Shown here in pieces: positions 23,669 to 33,863 of a stretch of DNA of 64,000 nt. Within the stretch, counting starts at the first letter, position 1; each line of letters opens with the position of its first letter. Position numbers and translations under genes: made by a program. The notes beneath the pieces were generated by a model that was not told the DNA's origin, made no database searches, and was given only the letters and a program-made list of their open reading frames with translations. Location: the NCBI RefSeq assembly GCF_900110835.1, contig NZ_FOJG01000002.1:3550698-3614697 (forward strand), written 5' to 3'. Origin of the DNA: Chitinophaga arvensicola. Its GTDB lineage: Bacteria; Bacteroidota; Bacteroidia; Chitinophagales; Chitinophagaceae.

Positions 23669-26600
23669 ATGTATTTCCAACGTTCATGCAAGCGGTGGGC
23701 CAGAGGCCTATGCCGTATTAACTTCCTGTTGTTTATGAAACTGGTGACCTTTCTCACCTTCACGGCAGTAGTGCAGCTTCATGCTGCCGGATATGGACAG
23801 CGCGTGTCGCTTCACCTGGACCATGCACCACTTAAAAAAGTGTTTCGCGAAATAAGGAAACAAACGGGCTATGATTTCTTCTACAGCGCTCCCCTGCTGC
23901 AACAAGCGCGTGCGGTGAACATCCAGGCGGACAATGAACCCTTGGAATCTGTGCTGCGCCGCTGTTTCGCCAGTCAACCTTTTACGTGGGTACTGGAAGA
24001 AAAAACCGTTATTGTAAAGCCACAAACACTGACAGATATCCGCCATCAAACGGCGGACAAAGAGATCAAAGGCATTGTCACCAATGCTGCCCGGCAGCCG
24101 CTGATTGGAGTTAGTGTTCGTGTGAAAGGTGGCAGTACCGCCGCCATCACTGATCAGGACGGACATTACCATCTCCGTGTAAACGACAGCGAATCCATAC
24201 TCATATTTTCCTGTATCGGATTTCTTTCAAAAGAAATACCTGCCGGTAATAATGCGCAACTCGACATCGTACTGGAGCCGGATGAAAAAGGATTGTCGGA
24301 AGTAGTGGTAGTTGGTTATGGCACGCAGAAAAAATCAGATGTTACCGCTGCCATCACCACCGTAAATCTTCAGGACATCAAAAACAGTCCACAGCCAAAT
24401 GTATTGTCAATGCTACAAGGCCGTGTACCCGGACTTACCATCACACAGAGCAGTTCAGAACCGGGTAAAGCACCTGAAATACTGGTACGCGGTGTAGGCA
24501 CCATCGATGGCGCCACTTCTCCCCTGGTGCTGATCGACGGCGTACCCGGCGGTAATCTTGCACTGATTCCACCTTCAGATATAGAAAGTTTTTCTGTGCT
24601 GAAAGATGCAGCTGCAGCGGCTATCTATGGCGCCAGAGCCGCCAACGGCGTAATTCTCGTGACTACCCGCAAGGGCGGAGGACAGGAAAAAGTAAGCCTG
24701 GAATTTAACAGTTACGTAGGTTTACAATCTCCCACAAAAACACCGGAAACAATAGACAGTTATCAGTATGCAACACTGGTGAATGAAGCCGCCTCCAATG
24801 AAGGCAGACCAGCGGTATATACACCGAAAGACATGGAGCTGTTTAAAAACGGCGGCGATAATGACATGCACGCCAACACCAAATGGATTGACCTCATACT
24901 ACAAAAACAGGCGCCCATTATCACCAACTATCTCAGCGCCGGCGGAGATAGTAAACTGGGCAGATATTTTCTCTCCGGTGAATACATGTACCAGAAAGGC
25001 GCCGTAAAGGATATCGACAACTATCGCAGGGCAAATATCCGGGCGAACATCACCAGTCAACTCAGTAAAAAGCTGCAATTGCAATTACTGACCGGCTATA
25101 CACGCAGTTCCCGCGACGCCACCGATGGCATGGACGGCATTTTCAGCAGTACCCTACGTGCTTCCGCCACTTCACCTGTGCGTTTTTCAGATGGGCACTG
25201 GGGCGGACAAATGTTTGCCAACGACAAATATCTCTGGAGTACTTTCAACCCTGTATCACGCATTGCTCAGTTCGGGCCACAGTCGCATATCACTACCAAT
25301 GCCAATATCAACGCTTCGCTCGAATATAAGCCCATACAGGGACTTACACTGAAAGCGCTGGGCAGTTATATGGCAGCCACCGTAGATGAATCTGTATACA
25401 ATCAACGTTCTGAATCCTGGGATTTTCTGACCAAATCCATTTCACAGACCATCCCTTCCAGCCTGAATAACTACTGGTACAAAGACAACAAATACGATGT
25501 GCAACTAACGGCTACGTATGAACGCAATTTTAATGATCACCAGGTAAAATTGCTGGCGGGCTATTCGCAGGAAAGCTGGCGCAGCGACAAGATCAGCGGA
25601 TACCGTAAGGATTTCATCACCGATAACCTCTACCAGCTAAATGCCGGAGACGCAGCTTCACAGGAGAATACAGGGGAAGCAGATCAATGGGCATTTATGT
25701 CGGGTTTCGGACGTTTGAATTATTCGTATAAAGGGAAATACCTGGTAGAAGCCAGCATGCGGTACGACGGATCTTCCCGTCTGGCGCCCGGGCATCAATG
25801 GGGCCTGTTCCCCTCTGTTTCGGCAGGCTGGAACCTGGAAAAAGAAAACTTTCTCCGTGGCTGGCAGGCATTGGATCTGTTAAAAATACGCGCCTCCGCA
25901 GGCCGCCTCGGTAACGCAGAAAAGCTCGGATTGTATGATTGGTTTCCTGGTATCACCAGCGGCGCTTATTATAATTTCAATGATCAGCAGGTGGTGGGCA
26001 CAAAACTTGGCTCTCCTGCAAATACAAATCTTACCTGGGAAACGACTACCACTTACAACGCAGGTATAGATGCCAGCTTTCTCAACGGCATGATCAGCTT
26101 CTCCGGCGACGTATGGAGCAAAAGAACAGATGATATCCTGCTGGGGGTACCAGTTTCCACCATCGTGGGCATTGCGGGTTCCCGCATTACCGCCAACGCC
26201 GGTAAAGTAGGCAGCCATGGATTTGACTTCCAGATCACCCATCACCGCCGCATTGGTAAAGATCTGCAATTTGATATCAGCTTCAATGCCGGCTCCTGGA
26301 GAAGCTGGGTGATAGATCTGAAAGACCGCGCTACGCCTTATAGCACAGAGTTCCGTCCTGGTGAAGATCTGGGCAACATCTACGGTTACGAAGCGGTGGG
26401 TATAATCAACAGTGAAGACCAGCTGAATAAATACAAAGAAAAGCAGGGCGTAGTACCACAGGTAGGAATGGGCGACCTGGAATACAAAGACCAGAACGGT
26501 GATGGCCGCATCGATTACATGGATGCTGTAAAAATTGGCAACAACTATGTAAAGCTGCAATACGGACTTAACCTCTCGCTACAGTACAAAGGTTTTGACT

Positions 26601-27025
26601 TCTCCGCCTTCTTCCAGGGAGCAGGTAACACCGACCGCAGCATTGGCTCCTACATAAAAAGCACACTGGTCAACTACAGCTCTCCGCTCGCCATCCACAT
26701 GGATCGCTGGACACCGGAGAATCACAATGCCAATGCCATGTTCCCGCGCCTGTTACAGAACTTCAACCAGAACCAGTCTGTTTCCAGCTGGTGGATAAGA
26801 AACGGCGCCTATGTGCGGCTTAAAAATCTTCAAATCGGTTATAATCTCCCGAAAAACCTCATGAACCAATGGAAAATAAACAGCCTGCGTGTATACGTTG
26901 CCGGTAGCAACCTGCTTACCTGGGCGCCTGATGCTATTAAAGGCTTTGATCCGGAACGCGATATTTCCGACAGCTGGTATCCTACTTTCCGTGTGTTCTC
27001 TTTTGGTGTAAATCTTAAATTCTGA
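23669..27025 (+). CDS. SusC-family TonB-dependent receptor with STN signalling domain
   Basis: This 1118-residue outer-membrane transporter imports a nutrient bound by its SusD partner. Order of parts: long signal segment (to about residue 45), STN domain (about 50-105, VFREIRKQTGYDFFYS), carboxypeptidase-like beta-sandwich (about 130-212, GIVTNAARQPLIGVSVRVKGG), TonB-box-like VVVVGYGTQKK, plug (about 220-330) and 22-strand barrel ending in VFSFGVNLKF. The STN domain marks it as a transducer to the FecR/ECF pair upstream. It is seven bases before susD. Confidence 0.95.
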   Translation: MYFQRSCKRWARGLCRINFLLFMKLVTFLTFTAVVQLHAAGYGQRVSLHLDHAPLKKVFREIRKQTGYDFFYSAPLLQQARAVNIQADNEPLESVLRRCFASQPFTWVLEEKTVIVKPQTLTDIRHQTADKEIKGIVTNAARQPLIGVSVRVKGGSTAAITDQDGHYHLRVNDSESILIFSCIGFLSKEIPAGNNAQLDIVLEPDEKGLSEVVVVGYGTQKKSDVTAAITTVNLQDIKNSPQPNVLSMLQGRVPGLTITQSSSEPGKAPEILVRGVGTIDGATSPLVLIDGVPGGNLALIPPSDIESFSVLKDAAAAAIYGARAANGVILVTTRKGGGQEKVSLEFNSYVGLQSPTKTPETIDSYQYATLVNEAASNEGRPAVYTPKDMELFKNGGDNDMHANTKWIDLILQKQAPIITNYLSAGGDSKLGRYFLSGEYMYQKGAVKDIDNYRRANIRANITSQLSKKLQLQLLTGYTRSSRDATDGMDGIFSSTLRASATSPVRFSDGHWGGQMFANDKYLWSTFNPVSRIAQFGPQSHITTNANINASLEYKPIQGLTLKALGSYMAATVDESVYNQRSESWDFLTKSISQTIPSSLNNYWYKDNKYDVQLTATYERNFNDHQVKLLAGYSQESWRSDKISGYRKDFITDNLYQLNAGDAASQENTGEADQWAFMSGFGRLNYSYKGKYLVEASMRYDGSSRLAPGHQWGLFPSVSAGWNLEKENFLRGWQALDLLKIRASAGRLGNAEKLGLYDWFPGITSGAYYNFNDQQVVGTKLGSPANTNLTWETTTTYNAGIDASFLNGMISFSGDVWSKRTDDILLGVPVSTIVGIAGSRITANAGKVGSHGFDFQITHHRRIGKDLQFDISFNAGSWRSWVIDLKDRATPYSTEFRPGEDLGNIYGYEAVGIINSEDQLNKYKEKQGVVPQVGMGDLEYKDQNGDGRIDYMDAVKIGNNYVKLQYGLNLSLQYKGFDFSAFFQGAGNTDRSIGSYIKSTLVNYSSPLAIHMDRWTPENHNANAMFPRLLQNFNQNQSVSSWWIRNGAYVRLKNLQIGYNLPKNLMNQWKINSLRVYVAGSNLLTWAPDAIKGFDPERDISDSWYPTFRVFSFGVNLKF

Positions 27026-27032
27026 TCGTTGT

Positions 27033-28703
27033 ATGAATAAGTTATTTTTTGCTGTTGCATTACTCATCACCATCCTCGCGGGATGTAAAGACTTCCTGGT
27101 AAAACCGCCGCTGACCACCCTTTCCGAAAACAGTTACTGGCAATCGGGCAGCGATGCGGAATACGCCGTAAACGGCATGTACGACTGCTTCCGGGAAATG
27201 CAGGACAGAGTACCCTATATGGATATTATGACAGACCTCATCTTCCTGAAAAATTCCTGGGAAGCAGGCTTCTTCCCATGGACCAATGGCTCTATGGCCC
27301 CGGATAACTGGTGGGTGGAACAGGGATTCTGGAGTACGAAATATAACCAGATCAGGAACGCCAATTACTTTTTTAAAAATATAGATAAACTAAAAGATAA
27401 ACTCACGCCCGCCCAGATGAATAATTACAAGGGACAGGCCCGTGTAATCCGCGCATTCCTCTATACCAGGCTGGTACAGGGATTTGGCGATGTGCCGCTG
27501 GAAACGGAGGTACTGGATGTCAATGCATGGCCGTCCCGGGATAAAGCGGATTCCGTGATCAGTTTTATTATGTCAGAATTTGACCAGGCTATCAAAGAGC
27601 TTCCAGAAGATGCATCAGACAGCAAACATGGTCGCATCACCAAATATGTAGCCTATGCCTATAAAGCCCGTGTGGCCATGTATGTAGCTGGTTTCTATAA
27701 CAAGCCGGAGTATTACCAGGTAGCCGCAGCGGCGCTCCAGCCCATTGTTGCATCCGGGAAGTTTTCGCTGTTCAGGAAATACAATGATCCCACACGCGAT
27801 TTTGTAGAATTGTTCTGGGCCGCCAACGAAGGCAGCGAAAACAAGGAAATCCTGTTTTCAGATCAGGCGCTGAAAGATAAACGTTCTACCAACATCAGCA
27901 CCTGCTTTGCCGGCCCTGGTTGGAAATCATTCCAGGCGCATCAGAACTATATCGACATGTTCGAATGTAAACATGGGTTCCAGGCGCATAACATTTCCTT
28001 TGGTCAGTTTAACCGTTACCGTGATACCAAACAACTGGCAAGTCCGTTAAAAGGCACCTGCCCGGATTATGATCCGGCGAATGAATTTGGTAACCGCGAT
28101 GCACGTCTGAATGCCACTTTCTTTGATCCGCACATACACCTCGAAGGCGGCAATATTGTGAAGCCCGGTGAGTTCTGGACCGCCGCCAACCGCAACTTTG
28201 CACCTGATGGCGATAACGACGCCTTCTTTTTTAAAAAGATGGTAGATCCTACCAATTACAACCCGGCTTATTATTACGGTAATAGCGATAATAACTACAT
28301 CCTTGTCCGTTATGCCGATGTACTGCTGCTGTATGCAGAAGCGCTGAACGCGCTGGGTCGCACCGGAGAGGCACTTCCTTATGTAAACGATGTAAGATCC
28401 AGGGCCGGTATCCCAGCCGTGAATACCGGTAATCAGCAGGAGATGCTGGAAATCATCAAACATGAACGTAAAGTAGAACTGATACAGGAACAACAACTGG
28501 TATGGGATTACAAACGCTGGCGGGATTATGAAGCTACCATGCCCACCGGTGCTATCTTTTACGGTTACAGAAGAGAACCTTTCGGAAAGGTATCCCAGCT
28601 ATTAGAGATCAAGCAATTGAAATATCCTAAATACTATCTATGGCCCATCCCGACTTTGGAAATGCAGAACAATAAAAATATGACGCAAAACACGAACTGG
28701 TAA
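27033..28703 (+). CDS. SusD/RagB-family substrate-binding lipoprotein
   Basis: This 556-residue surface lipoprotein caps the SusC channel. The signal peptide ends with the lipobox ILAGC, Cys at residue 18. Tetratricopeptide-like helices follow (ARVIRAFLYTRLVQGFGDVPLE, YKARVAMYVAGFY), and the C-terminal SusD domain has NYILVRYADVLLLYAEALN near 420-440 and ELIQEQQLVWDYKRWRDY near 488. The ligand is not predictable from sequence. It is co-transcribed with the receptor. Confidence 0.95.
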   Translation: MNKLFFAVALLITILAGCKDFLVKPPLTTLSENSYWQSGSDAEYAVNGMYDCFREMQDRVPYMDIMTDLIFLKNSWEAGFFPWTNGSMAPDNWWVEQGFWSTKYNQIRNANYFFKNIDKLKDKLTPAQMNNYKGQARVIRAFLYTRLVQGFGDVPLETEVLDVNAWPSRDKADSVISFIMSEFDQAIKELPEDASDSKHGRITKYVAYAYKARVAMYVAGFYNKPEYYQVAAAALQPIVASGKFSLFRKYNDPTRDFVELFWAANEGSENKEILFSDQALKDKRSTNISTCFAGPGWKSFQAHQNYIDMFECKHGFQAHNISFGQFNRYRDTKQLASPLKGTCPDYDPANEFGNRDARLNATFFDPHIHLEGGNIVKPGEFWTAANRNFAPDGDNDAFFFKKMVDPTNYNPAYYYGNSDNNYILVRYADVLLLYAEALNALGRTGEALPYVNDVRSRAGIPAVNTGNQQEMLEIIKHERKVELIQEQQLVWDYKRWRDYEATMPTGAIFYGYRREPFGKVSQLLEIKQLKYPKYYLWPIPTLEMQNNKNMTQNTNW

Positions 28704-28736
28704 AACCTATATCGTAACAACCAAAAACCCTTGATT

Positions 28737-30893
28737 ATGTCACAAATCAGATGCTTTATCTGCAGCCTGTTACTATGCTGCATTACTATCTCATTGCGTG
28801 CACAAACCGTGTTGCCCCCATTCAACAAGGATTACAATCAACTGAATAATACCGTATGGGGATATCGCAATAATCCCCTTACCGGTACCCACTGGGAACT
28901 GGATATGTTTATTTATCCGAAGGGAAATTATACACTCGCCAATGTTTCCCATACCAGCAACTCATTGGGCGGCCTGGTGACCCAGTATGGGATTTACCAT
29001 GATGGCATTCACGAATGGGATTATTCTTACCACAACCTTAATGGTATGTGGTCCGGAGATGGATGGTTCATTGTTTCCGGTCCCTATAAAGGTTATACAC
29101 ATCCGCCTGTAAACCGTGCGGATGCCTACACCATGCTACGGGGCTGGTTTATAAAACAGACTGACAGTTTACGCGGTGTATATCCCAACTACCTGCGGAG
29201 TACCACCGGCCATATTCTGTACCAGCATTATGGCGCCCGCTGGGCAGGTAATAAGATAGATATGGTTTCCTGTGAGATTGGAGAAAACATTAAGAGCACG
29301 CAGGTACATATCGCTTTTACCAGGGGCGCTGCCCGGCAGTATAACAAGCCATGGGGATTGCAGTTCAGTCCTTGGTTCGGGCCCGGTATCCTGGATTATT
29401 CTGTGCCCGGCATGTGGGCGGAATCGGGCAGTAACAACGGGCATTCGCTCCCGATGTTCCGTCGCAGCTATTACCTTTCCTTCATGGCTGGCGCCAATAC
29501 CCATCACCTGGAAGCAGCCAACGTAAACTGGTTCAGCAGCGACTCGCTGAATGCCAGTGGCAATTTCAGTCTTTCGCCGCTGGGTACTATTGGCAAAGAG
29601 TTTTACAATGTAGCACAGCGAATCGGCGATAACCGGGGTATCCCTTATACTCCGTACGCCATTGTACTGGATAGTTTACATGGTATTAACCAATATCCCA
29701 CCGCCTGGCTGGGTGCACCACAGTACAAGGATACTTCCAATGTGATGTGGCAATGGTTTGATCCGATACCGGGAGATATCATGACGGGCAACCTGTTGAA
29801 TACGATCTGGCCCGGCAGTTTTGAAAATCTGCCTAACAACGACAATGAACAACGCTTTTACCTCAATGCTACGCCTTACGGAGATGTGGCAGATGTATTC
29901 ACAGAAGATGTATCCGGCAGTGTGTTGCAACGCTACCCGGTCGTTTGGCTGAGCGGGAATATAACAGTTGGAGGAAGCACTGCCACCACCTTACAGCAGT
30001 ATGTTTCCGGAGGCGGCACGTTGATCATCAATGCGGCACAAACGGGTAGCTTGGGTAGCAGTTTTACCGGTGTTACCACCGGCAGCAACAGCACCGTATA
30101 TCCGTCTAAGTTAGTATGGGTACCGCGCCAGGACACCGTAACCTGGAATGGCAGTATATCTGTGCATAGTGCATCACTCTACGGCGCCACAGCGTTGATA
30201 AAAGCGGCTTATTCCGGTGGGGAAACCACACTGGCGACTGTAAAAACATACGGCAACGGCCGGGTGATCGTTACATTATCTGATTACCTGCAAGAGCCGG
30301 CGGTGAATGCACTTTTCCTGAAGGAGCTGAATAAGGAGCTGATGCCGGTAACGGTTACCGGTAATGTAGAATACCTCGTAAACCGATGCAGTGATGGATG
30401 GAATATCACCGTCATCAATAATAACGGCGTTAGCAAAACTTCTACCACACCTACCGTAATCGATGGCGGCCAACAGCAAACGGTTAATATTACGTATACG
30501 TTGCCTAACAGTCAACTCACAGGCGTACAGGAGCTGATCAGTCAGCAGGGAGTATCTTATACGGGCAACAGCTGGCAAGATGTAATCGGCGCCGGAGATG
30601 TGAAGATCTATCATATTACAACAGGCGCAACATCTTCCGGGCACGGTGGAAATCCACAATACCAGCTGGCCCCCAATCCTGCAAGCGATTACACCTTACT
30701 GAAAATTCCGGCTGGCAGCGAAGTAAGGACCAGGGGATTCAGTTTGAGTGGCAGAATGATACCACAACTGAGCAAACGGAGTGTACAGGACATCCGCTAT
30801 AACCTGAACGGGCTTCCCTGTGGACTTTACCTCCTGGTAGTAACGGACATACATAAACGAAAAGAAACAGTACTACGGTTACTGAAACAATAA
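28737..30893 (+). CDS. Large secreted protein with T9SS C-terminal domain, hydrolase-like
   Basis: This 718-residue exported protein starts MSQIRCFICSLLLCC (signal to about residue 23). I do not recognise the catalytic part. Around 400-435, YPVVWLSGNITV followed by LQQYVSGGGTLII resembles the glutamine-amidotransferase-like middle domain of some glycoside hydrolases (GH42 type) and related proteins. The last 75 residues (YQLAPNPASDY...GLYLLVVTD) are a type A T9SS sorting domain. It ends the SusC/D locus, where an enzyme acting on the imported polymer is expected. An extracellular glycan- or peptide-degrading role is an inference. Confidence 0.75.
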   Translation: MSQIRCFICSLLLCCITISLRAQTVLPPFNKDYNQLNNTVWGYRNNPLTGTHWELDMFIYPKGNYTLANVSHTSNSLGGLVTQYGIYHDGIHEWDYSYHNLNGMWSGDGWFIVSGPYKGYTHPPVNRADAYTMLRGWFIKQTDSLRGVYPNYLRSTTGHILYQHYGARWAGNKIDMVSCEIGENIKSTQVHIAFTRGAARQYNKPWGLQFSPWFGPGILDYSVPGMWAESGSNNGHSLPMFRRSYYLSFMAGANTHHLEAANVNWFSSDSLNASGNFSLSPLGTIGKEFYNVAQRIGDNRGIPYTPYAIVLDSLHGINQYPTAWLGAPQYKDTSNVMWQWFDPIPGDIMTGNLLNTIWPGSFENLPNNDNEQRFYLNATPYGDVADVFTEDVSGSVLQRYPVVWLSGNITVGGSTATTLQQYVSGGGTLIINAAQTGSLGSSFTGVTTGSNSTVYPSKLVWVPRQDTVTWNGSISVHSASLYGATALIKAAYSGGETTLATVKTYGNGRVIVTLSDYLQEPAVNALFLKELNKELMPVTVTGNVEYLVNRCSDGWNITVINNNGVSKTSTTPTVIDGGQQQTVNITYTLPNSQLTGVQELISQQGVSYTGNSWQDVIGAGDVKIYHITTGATSSGHGGNPQYQLAPNPASDYTLLKIPAGSEVRTRGFSLSGRMIPQLSKRSVQDIRYNLNGLPCGLYLLVVTDIHKRKETVLRLLKQ

Positions 30894-30927
30894 AGAAAGT
30901 AATTAACACACGTTTTAGGAGAAAACG

Positions 30928-30959
30928 AAAAAAGCCGGCTCCTTTTGAGCCGGCTTTTC
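30928..30959. terminator. Bidirectional terminator, secreted protein / aspartate kinase
   Basis: AAAAGCCGGCTC and GAGCCGGCTTTT form a strong stem around a CTTTT loop between two convergent genes, with A and T tracts on both sides. Confidence 0.9.
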
Positions 30960-30978
30960 TATGAAGTAAATTGTTAGC

Positions 30979-32301
30979 CTATTCCAGGCCAAACAATCCT
31001 TTGTTCAGTACTTGCAGGGTTCTTTCTTTAAACTGACCATTGATCAGGATAGAGATATTATGACGGCTGCCACCATAAGAAATCATGCGCAAAGGAATTT
31101 CTTCCATGGCATCAAATAATTTGGTGATGATAGACGGAGTTGCCGCTACTTCGTTTCCTACGATGGAAACGATCGTTTGGTGATAATCCAGTTCTACGGT
31201 ACCGAATGGTTGTAATTCTTTTAGGATCTGATCGAGGTACTGCTGGCTATCGATCGTAACAGATACGGCTACTTCAGAAGTAGTGATCATATCGATCGGC
31301 GTACGGTACTTTTCGAATATTTCAAAGATTTTACGCAGGAAGCCATAGGCCAGCAGCATACGGCTCGACTTGATCTTGATAGCGATGATACCGTCTTTGG
31401 CTGCAATTGCCTTTACGCCGTTGCCATTGGGCATTTCGGTGATGATGGTACCTTTGGCTTCCGGCTGCATGGTATTGAGCAGCTTTACAGGGATATTGAA
31501 ATGTTGTGCAGGCCAAATAGAAGCGGGATGGAGGATTTTCGCACCAAAGTATGCCAGTTCTGCTGCTTCATCAAAAGACAATTGCTCAATCGGGAACGTC
31601 TTTTTCACTACACGGGGATCATTATTGTGCATACCATCGATATCTGTCCAGATCTGTACTTCATCTGCCTGGATAGCGGCGCCGATCAGGGAAGCAGAAT
31701 AGTCGCTGCCACCACGTTTCAGGTTATCCACTTCTCCCCTTGCATTACGGCAGATATATCCCTGGGTGATAAAGATATACTGATCTTTATGCTGGCTGAT
31801 AAGGTTGGCCAGTTTAATCTTGATCTTTGGAATTTCCGGTTCTTCGTATTCATCGATGCTCATGAAATCCAGTGCAGGCAGGAGCACTGCGGGGATACCA
31901 GCTTCTTCGAGATAAACGCAGAAAAGGCGGGTAGACAATAATTCGCCCTGTGCCAGTATATCTTTATTCAGTGCTTCGTTGAAAGATATCTTCAGGATGA
32001 TATTCAGAAATTCGAAGTGTTCATCAACAATCGCCTTGGCATTTGCGCGGCCGGCTTCCTTCTTCACCAGTTCATCGCAAAAGGTCCGGTAGTGGCTTTC
32101 CAGCTTATCTATCTGCTGTTTAGCCTGTTCCTTCTTACCTTCTGACAGAGACTGACTGATTTCCACGAGGGAATTTGTGGTGCCTGACAGTGCAGACAAC
32201 ACCACAATTTTCTGATCATTATCTGCTGTGATCAGTTGCGATACCGACTGCATACGCTCTGGTTTTCCCACGGAGGTTCCACCAAATTTTAACACTTTCA
32301 T
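30979..32301 (-). CDS. lysC: Aspartate kinase
   Basis: This enzyme phosphorylates aspartate, the first step to lysine, threonine, methionine and diaminopimelate. The 440-residue product has KFGGTSVG (5-12), the substrate region LKRGGSDYSASLIGAA (near 205) and WTDIDGMHNNDPRVV (near 228). Two C-terminal ACT domains follow (about 300-440), which carry feedback control. It is monofunctional; no homoserine dehydrogenase is fused. It is 79 bases downstream of the dehydrogenase gene on the minus strand. Confidence 0.96.
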   Translation of the reverse strand: MKVLKFGGTSVGKPERMQSVSQLITADNDQKIVVLSALSGTTNSLVEISQSLSEGKKEQAKQQIDKLESHYRTFCDELVKKEAGRANAKAIVDEHFEFLNIILKISFNEALNKDILAQGELLSTRLFCVYLEEAGIPAVLLPALDFMSIDEYEEPEIPKIKIKLANLISQHKDQYIFITQGYICRNARGEVDNLKRGGSDYSASLIGAAIQADEVQIWTDIDGMHNNDPRVVKKTFPIEQLSFDEAAELAYFGAKILHPASIWPAQHFNIPVKLLNTMQPEAKGTIITEMPNGNGVKAIAAKDGIIAIKIKSSRMLLAYGFLRKIFEIFEKYRTPIDMITTSEVAVSVTIDSQQYLDQILKELQPFGTVELDYHQTIVSIVGNEVAATPSIITKLFDAMEEIPLRMISYGGSRHNISILINGQFKERTLQVLNKGLFGLE

Positions 32302-32380
32302 CTGAATGTTTATTTTTGCTTAGCTACCTGAAACCTGGCATAGGCCTTATTTCCGGCGTTTTTTTATGAATGATGGTGAT

Positions 32381-33454
32381 TTAAAAATTCAAATTAAATT
32401 TAGCGGCTACTTCTTTCATATCCTTTACCACCGGGGCAATTACAGGAATTCCCTTTTCCAGCCGCTCCTGTTGCATTTCTCTTTCCGGATCTCCGGGAAT
32501 CAATACTTTTTTTCCTGCTACCGGCTCGGCTGCGCGGAAGCGATTGATCCAGGTATCCATATTTGATTTGAACTCCTCTGCCGGCCGGAATGCGTCTACA
32601 CGCATGGCGCCCAAAAAGTGTCCTAATCCTTCTCCTACCGGATCCGGCGCCAGGGGCAGAAAGCTCACAAACGGAGGTGCCCACGGGCCGTAATTGGCAC
32701 CTGAAAGAACGGCCGAAAATATATCAACAATTGCTCCCAAACAATACCCTTTGTGGCTTCCGTGTTCGCGGTCGCCTCCCAGCGGCAGTAAAGCTCCGCC
32801 ATCCTTGAGTTCATGGGGATTGTTACTCGGGTGCCCTGTTTTATCCTGAATCCACCCGTAAGGGGCTTCCTCATTTTTGCGTTGCAGGATTTCCAGTTTG
32901 CCGTTTGCCGCTGTGGTAGTAGCAAAATCGGCTACAAAGGCGGGCTGTTCTTTTGCGGGAATCGCTACTGCAATAGGATTGGTACCCAGCATGCGTTCCG
33001 TGGAAAAAGTAGGCGCTACCAGCGGACTGGCATTCGTCATGGCCATTCCGATCATATCCTGGTTCAGGGCTTTCATGGCGTGATAGCCGGCAATACCAAA
33101 ATGGTTGGAGTTTTTCACGCTCACCCAGCCGGTACCTACTGCTGCTGCTTTCTGCATGGCTATTTCCATGGCAAATGGCGCTACTACCAGGCCCAGACCG
33201 GCATCTCCGTCAATAACGGCGGTGCTGGGTGTTTCATGCACAATCCTGATGTTGGGTTTAGTATTGATGCGCTTTGCCTCCCATAAACGAACATAGCCCG
33301 ATAAGCGGGCTATTCCATGGGAGTCGATACCCCTCAAATCTGCCGACACCAGTACTTCACTGGCCAGGGCTGCATGTTCCAGGCTACAACCCATGTGGAT
33401 AAATACTTCCCTGGTAAATTCTCTCAAATGATGATAAGAAAAAATATGTTCCAT
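32381..33454 (-). CDS. Malate/L-lactate dehydrogenase-type oxidoreductase (Ldh family)
   Basis: This 357-residue NAD(P)-dependent enzyme belongs to the LDH2/MDG2 family, distinct from classical Rossmann malate dehydrogenases. Signatures: RGIDSHGIARL (41-51), VSVKNSNHFGIAGYHAM (catalytic His region, about 111-127), MTNASPLVAPTFS, and HGSHKGYCLGAIVDIFS (near 228). Family members reduce various 2-oxoacids or delta-1-pyrroline-2-carboxylate, so the substrate is open. It begins 11 bases after the DUF3467 gene, so they probably share a transcript. Confidence 0.92.
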   Translation of the reverse strand: MEHIFSYHHLREFTREVFIHMGCSLEHAALASEVLVSADLRGIDSHGIARLSGYVRLWEAKRINTKPNIRIVHETPSTAVIDGDAGLGLVVAPFAMEIAMQKAAAVGTGWVSVKNSNHFGIAGYHAMKALNQDMIGMAMTNASPLVAPTFSTERMLGTNPIAVAIPAKEQPAFVADFATTTAANGKLEILQRKNEEAPYGWIQDKTGHPSNNPHELKDGGALLPLGGDREHGSHKGYCLGAIVDIFSAVLSGANYGPWAPPFVSFLPLAPDPVGEGLGHFLGAMRVDAFRPAEEFKSNMDTWINRFRAAEPVAGKKVLIPGDPEREMQQERLEKGIPVIAPVVKDMKEVAAKFNLNF

Positions 33455-33465
33455 CTGTCAACAAG

Positions 33466-33780
33466 TTAGGCCTGAGCGGTGGGTCCACCAAAATTCAATG
33501 GTACAGATACCTGCTCCTGATCCTGGATCGGGCCGTGTACAGATTCGTATTTCTTAATATTATCCAGCATGGCCTTCATAAAACGCTTTGCATGCTGCGG
33601 TGTCAGTATAATGCGGGATTTTACCTTCGCCTTTGGCAGACCGGGCATCACATTCACAAAGTCCACCACAAACTCGGCGTTGGAATGAGTAATGATAGCG
33701 AGATTAGCGTACTGTCCCTCGGCGATTTCTTCATTCAACTCTATATTAAGCTGATGCTGTTCTTCCTGCTGATTTTCCAT
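33466..33780 (-). CDS. DUF3467 protein
   Basis: This is a 104-residue conserved protein of unknown function (MENQQEEQHQLNIELNEEIAEGQYANLAIITHSNAEFVVDFV). The core PGLPKAKVKSRIILTPQHAKRFMKAML is typical of DUF3467. No signal peptide or membrane segment. A -7 match (TATTTTTG) lies at 33807-33800 on the minus strand, 20 bases before the start. In many Bacteroidota this family is found near rpoC; here it heads a group with an oxidoreductase and aspartate kinase. Confidence 0.88.
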   Translation of the reverse strand: MENQQEEQHQLNIELNEEIAEGQYANLAIITHSNAEFVVDFVNVMPGLPKAKVKSRIILTPQHAKRFMKAMLDNIKKYESVHGPIQDQEQVSVPLNFGGPTAQA

Positions 33781-33809
33781 GTTGTATGATTTAGCCGTAC
33801 AAAAATAGA

Positions 33810-33840
33810 AAAAGAGGGCTCAATTGAGCCCTCTTTTTTT
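33810..33840. terminator. Terminator after the SusE-position lipoprotein gene
   Basis: AAAAGAGGGCTCAATTGAGC continues into CCTCTTTTTTT as a perfect palindrome. On the minus strand it lies 24 bases after the lipoprotein stop, and just upstream of the DUF3467 promoter. Confidence 0.88.
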
Positions 33841-33863
33841 TATAAACAGCGGATTAACCAGGA

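Noticed and set aside
32302..32380. Lysine riboswitch or leader peptide before aspartate kinase
   Set aside because: The 79-base gap is too short for a lysine riboswitch and has no attenuator-like pair of hairpins.
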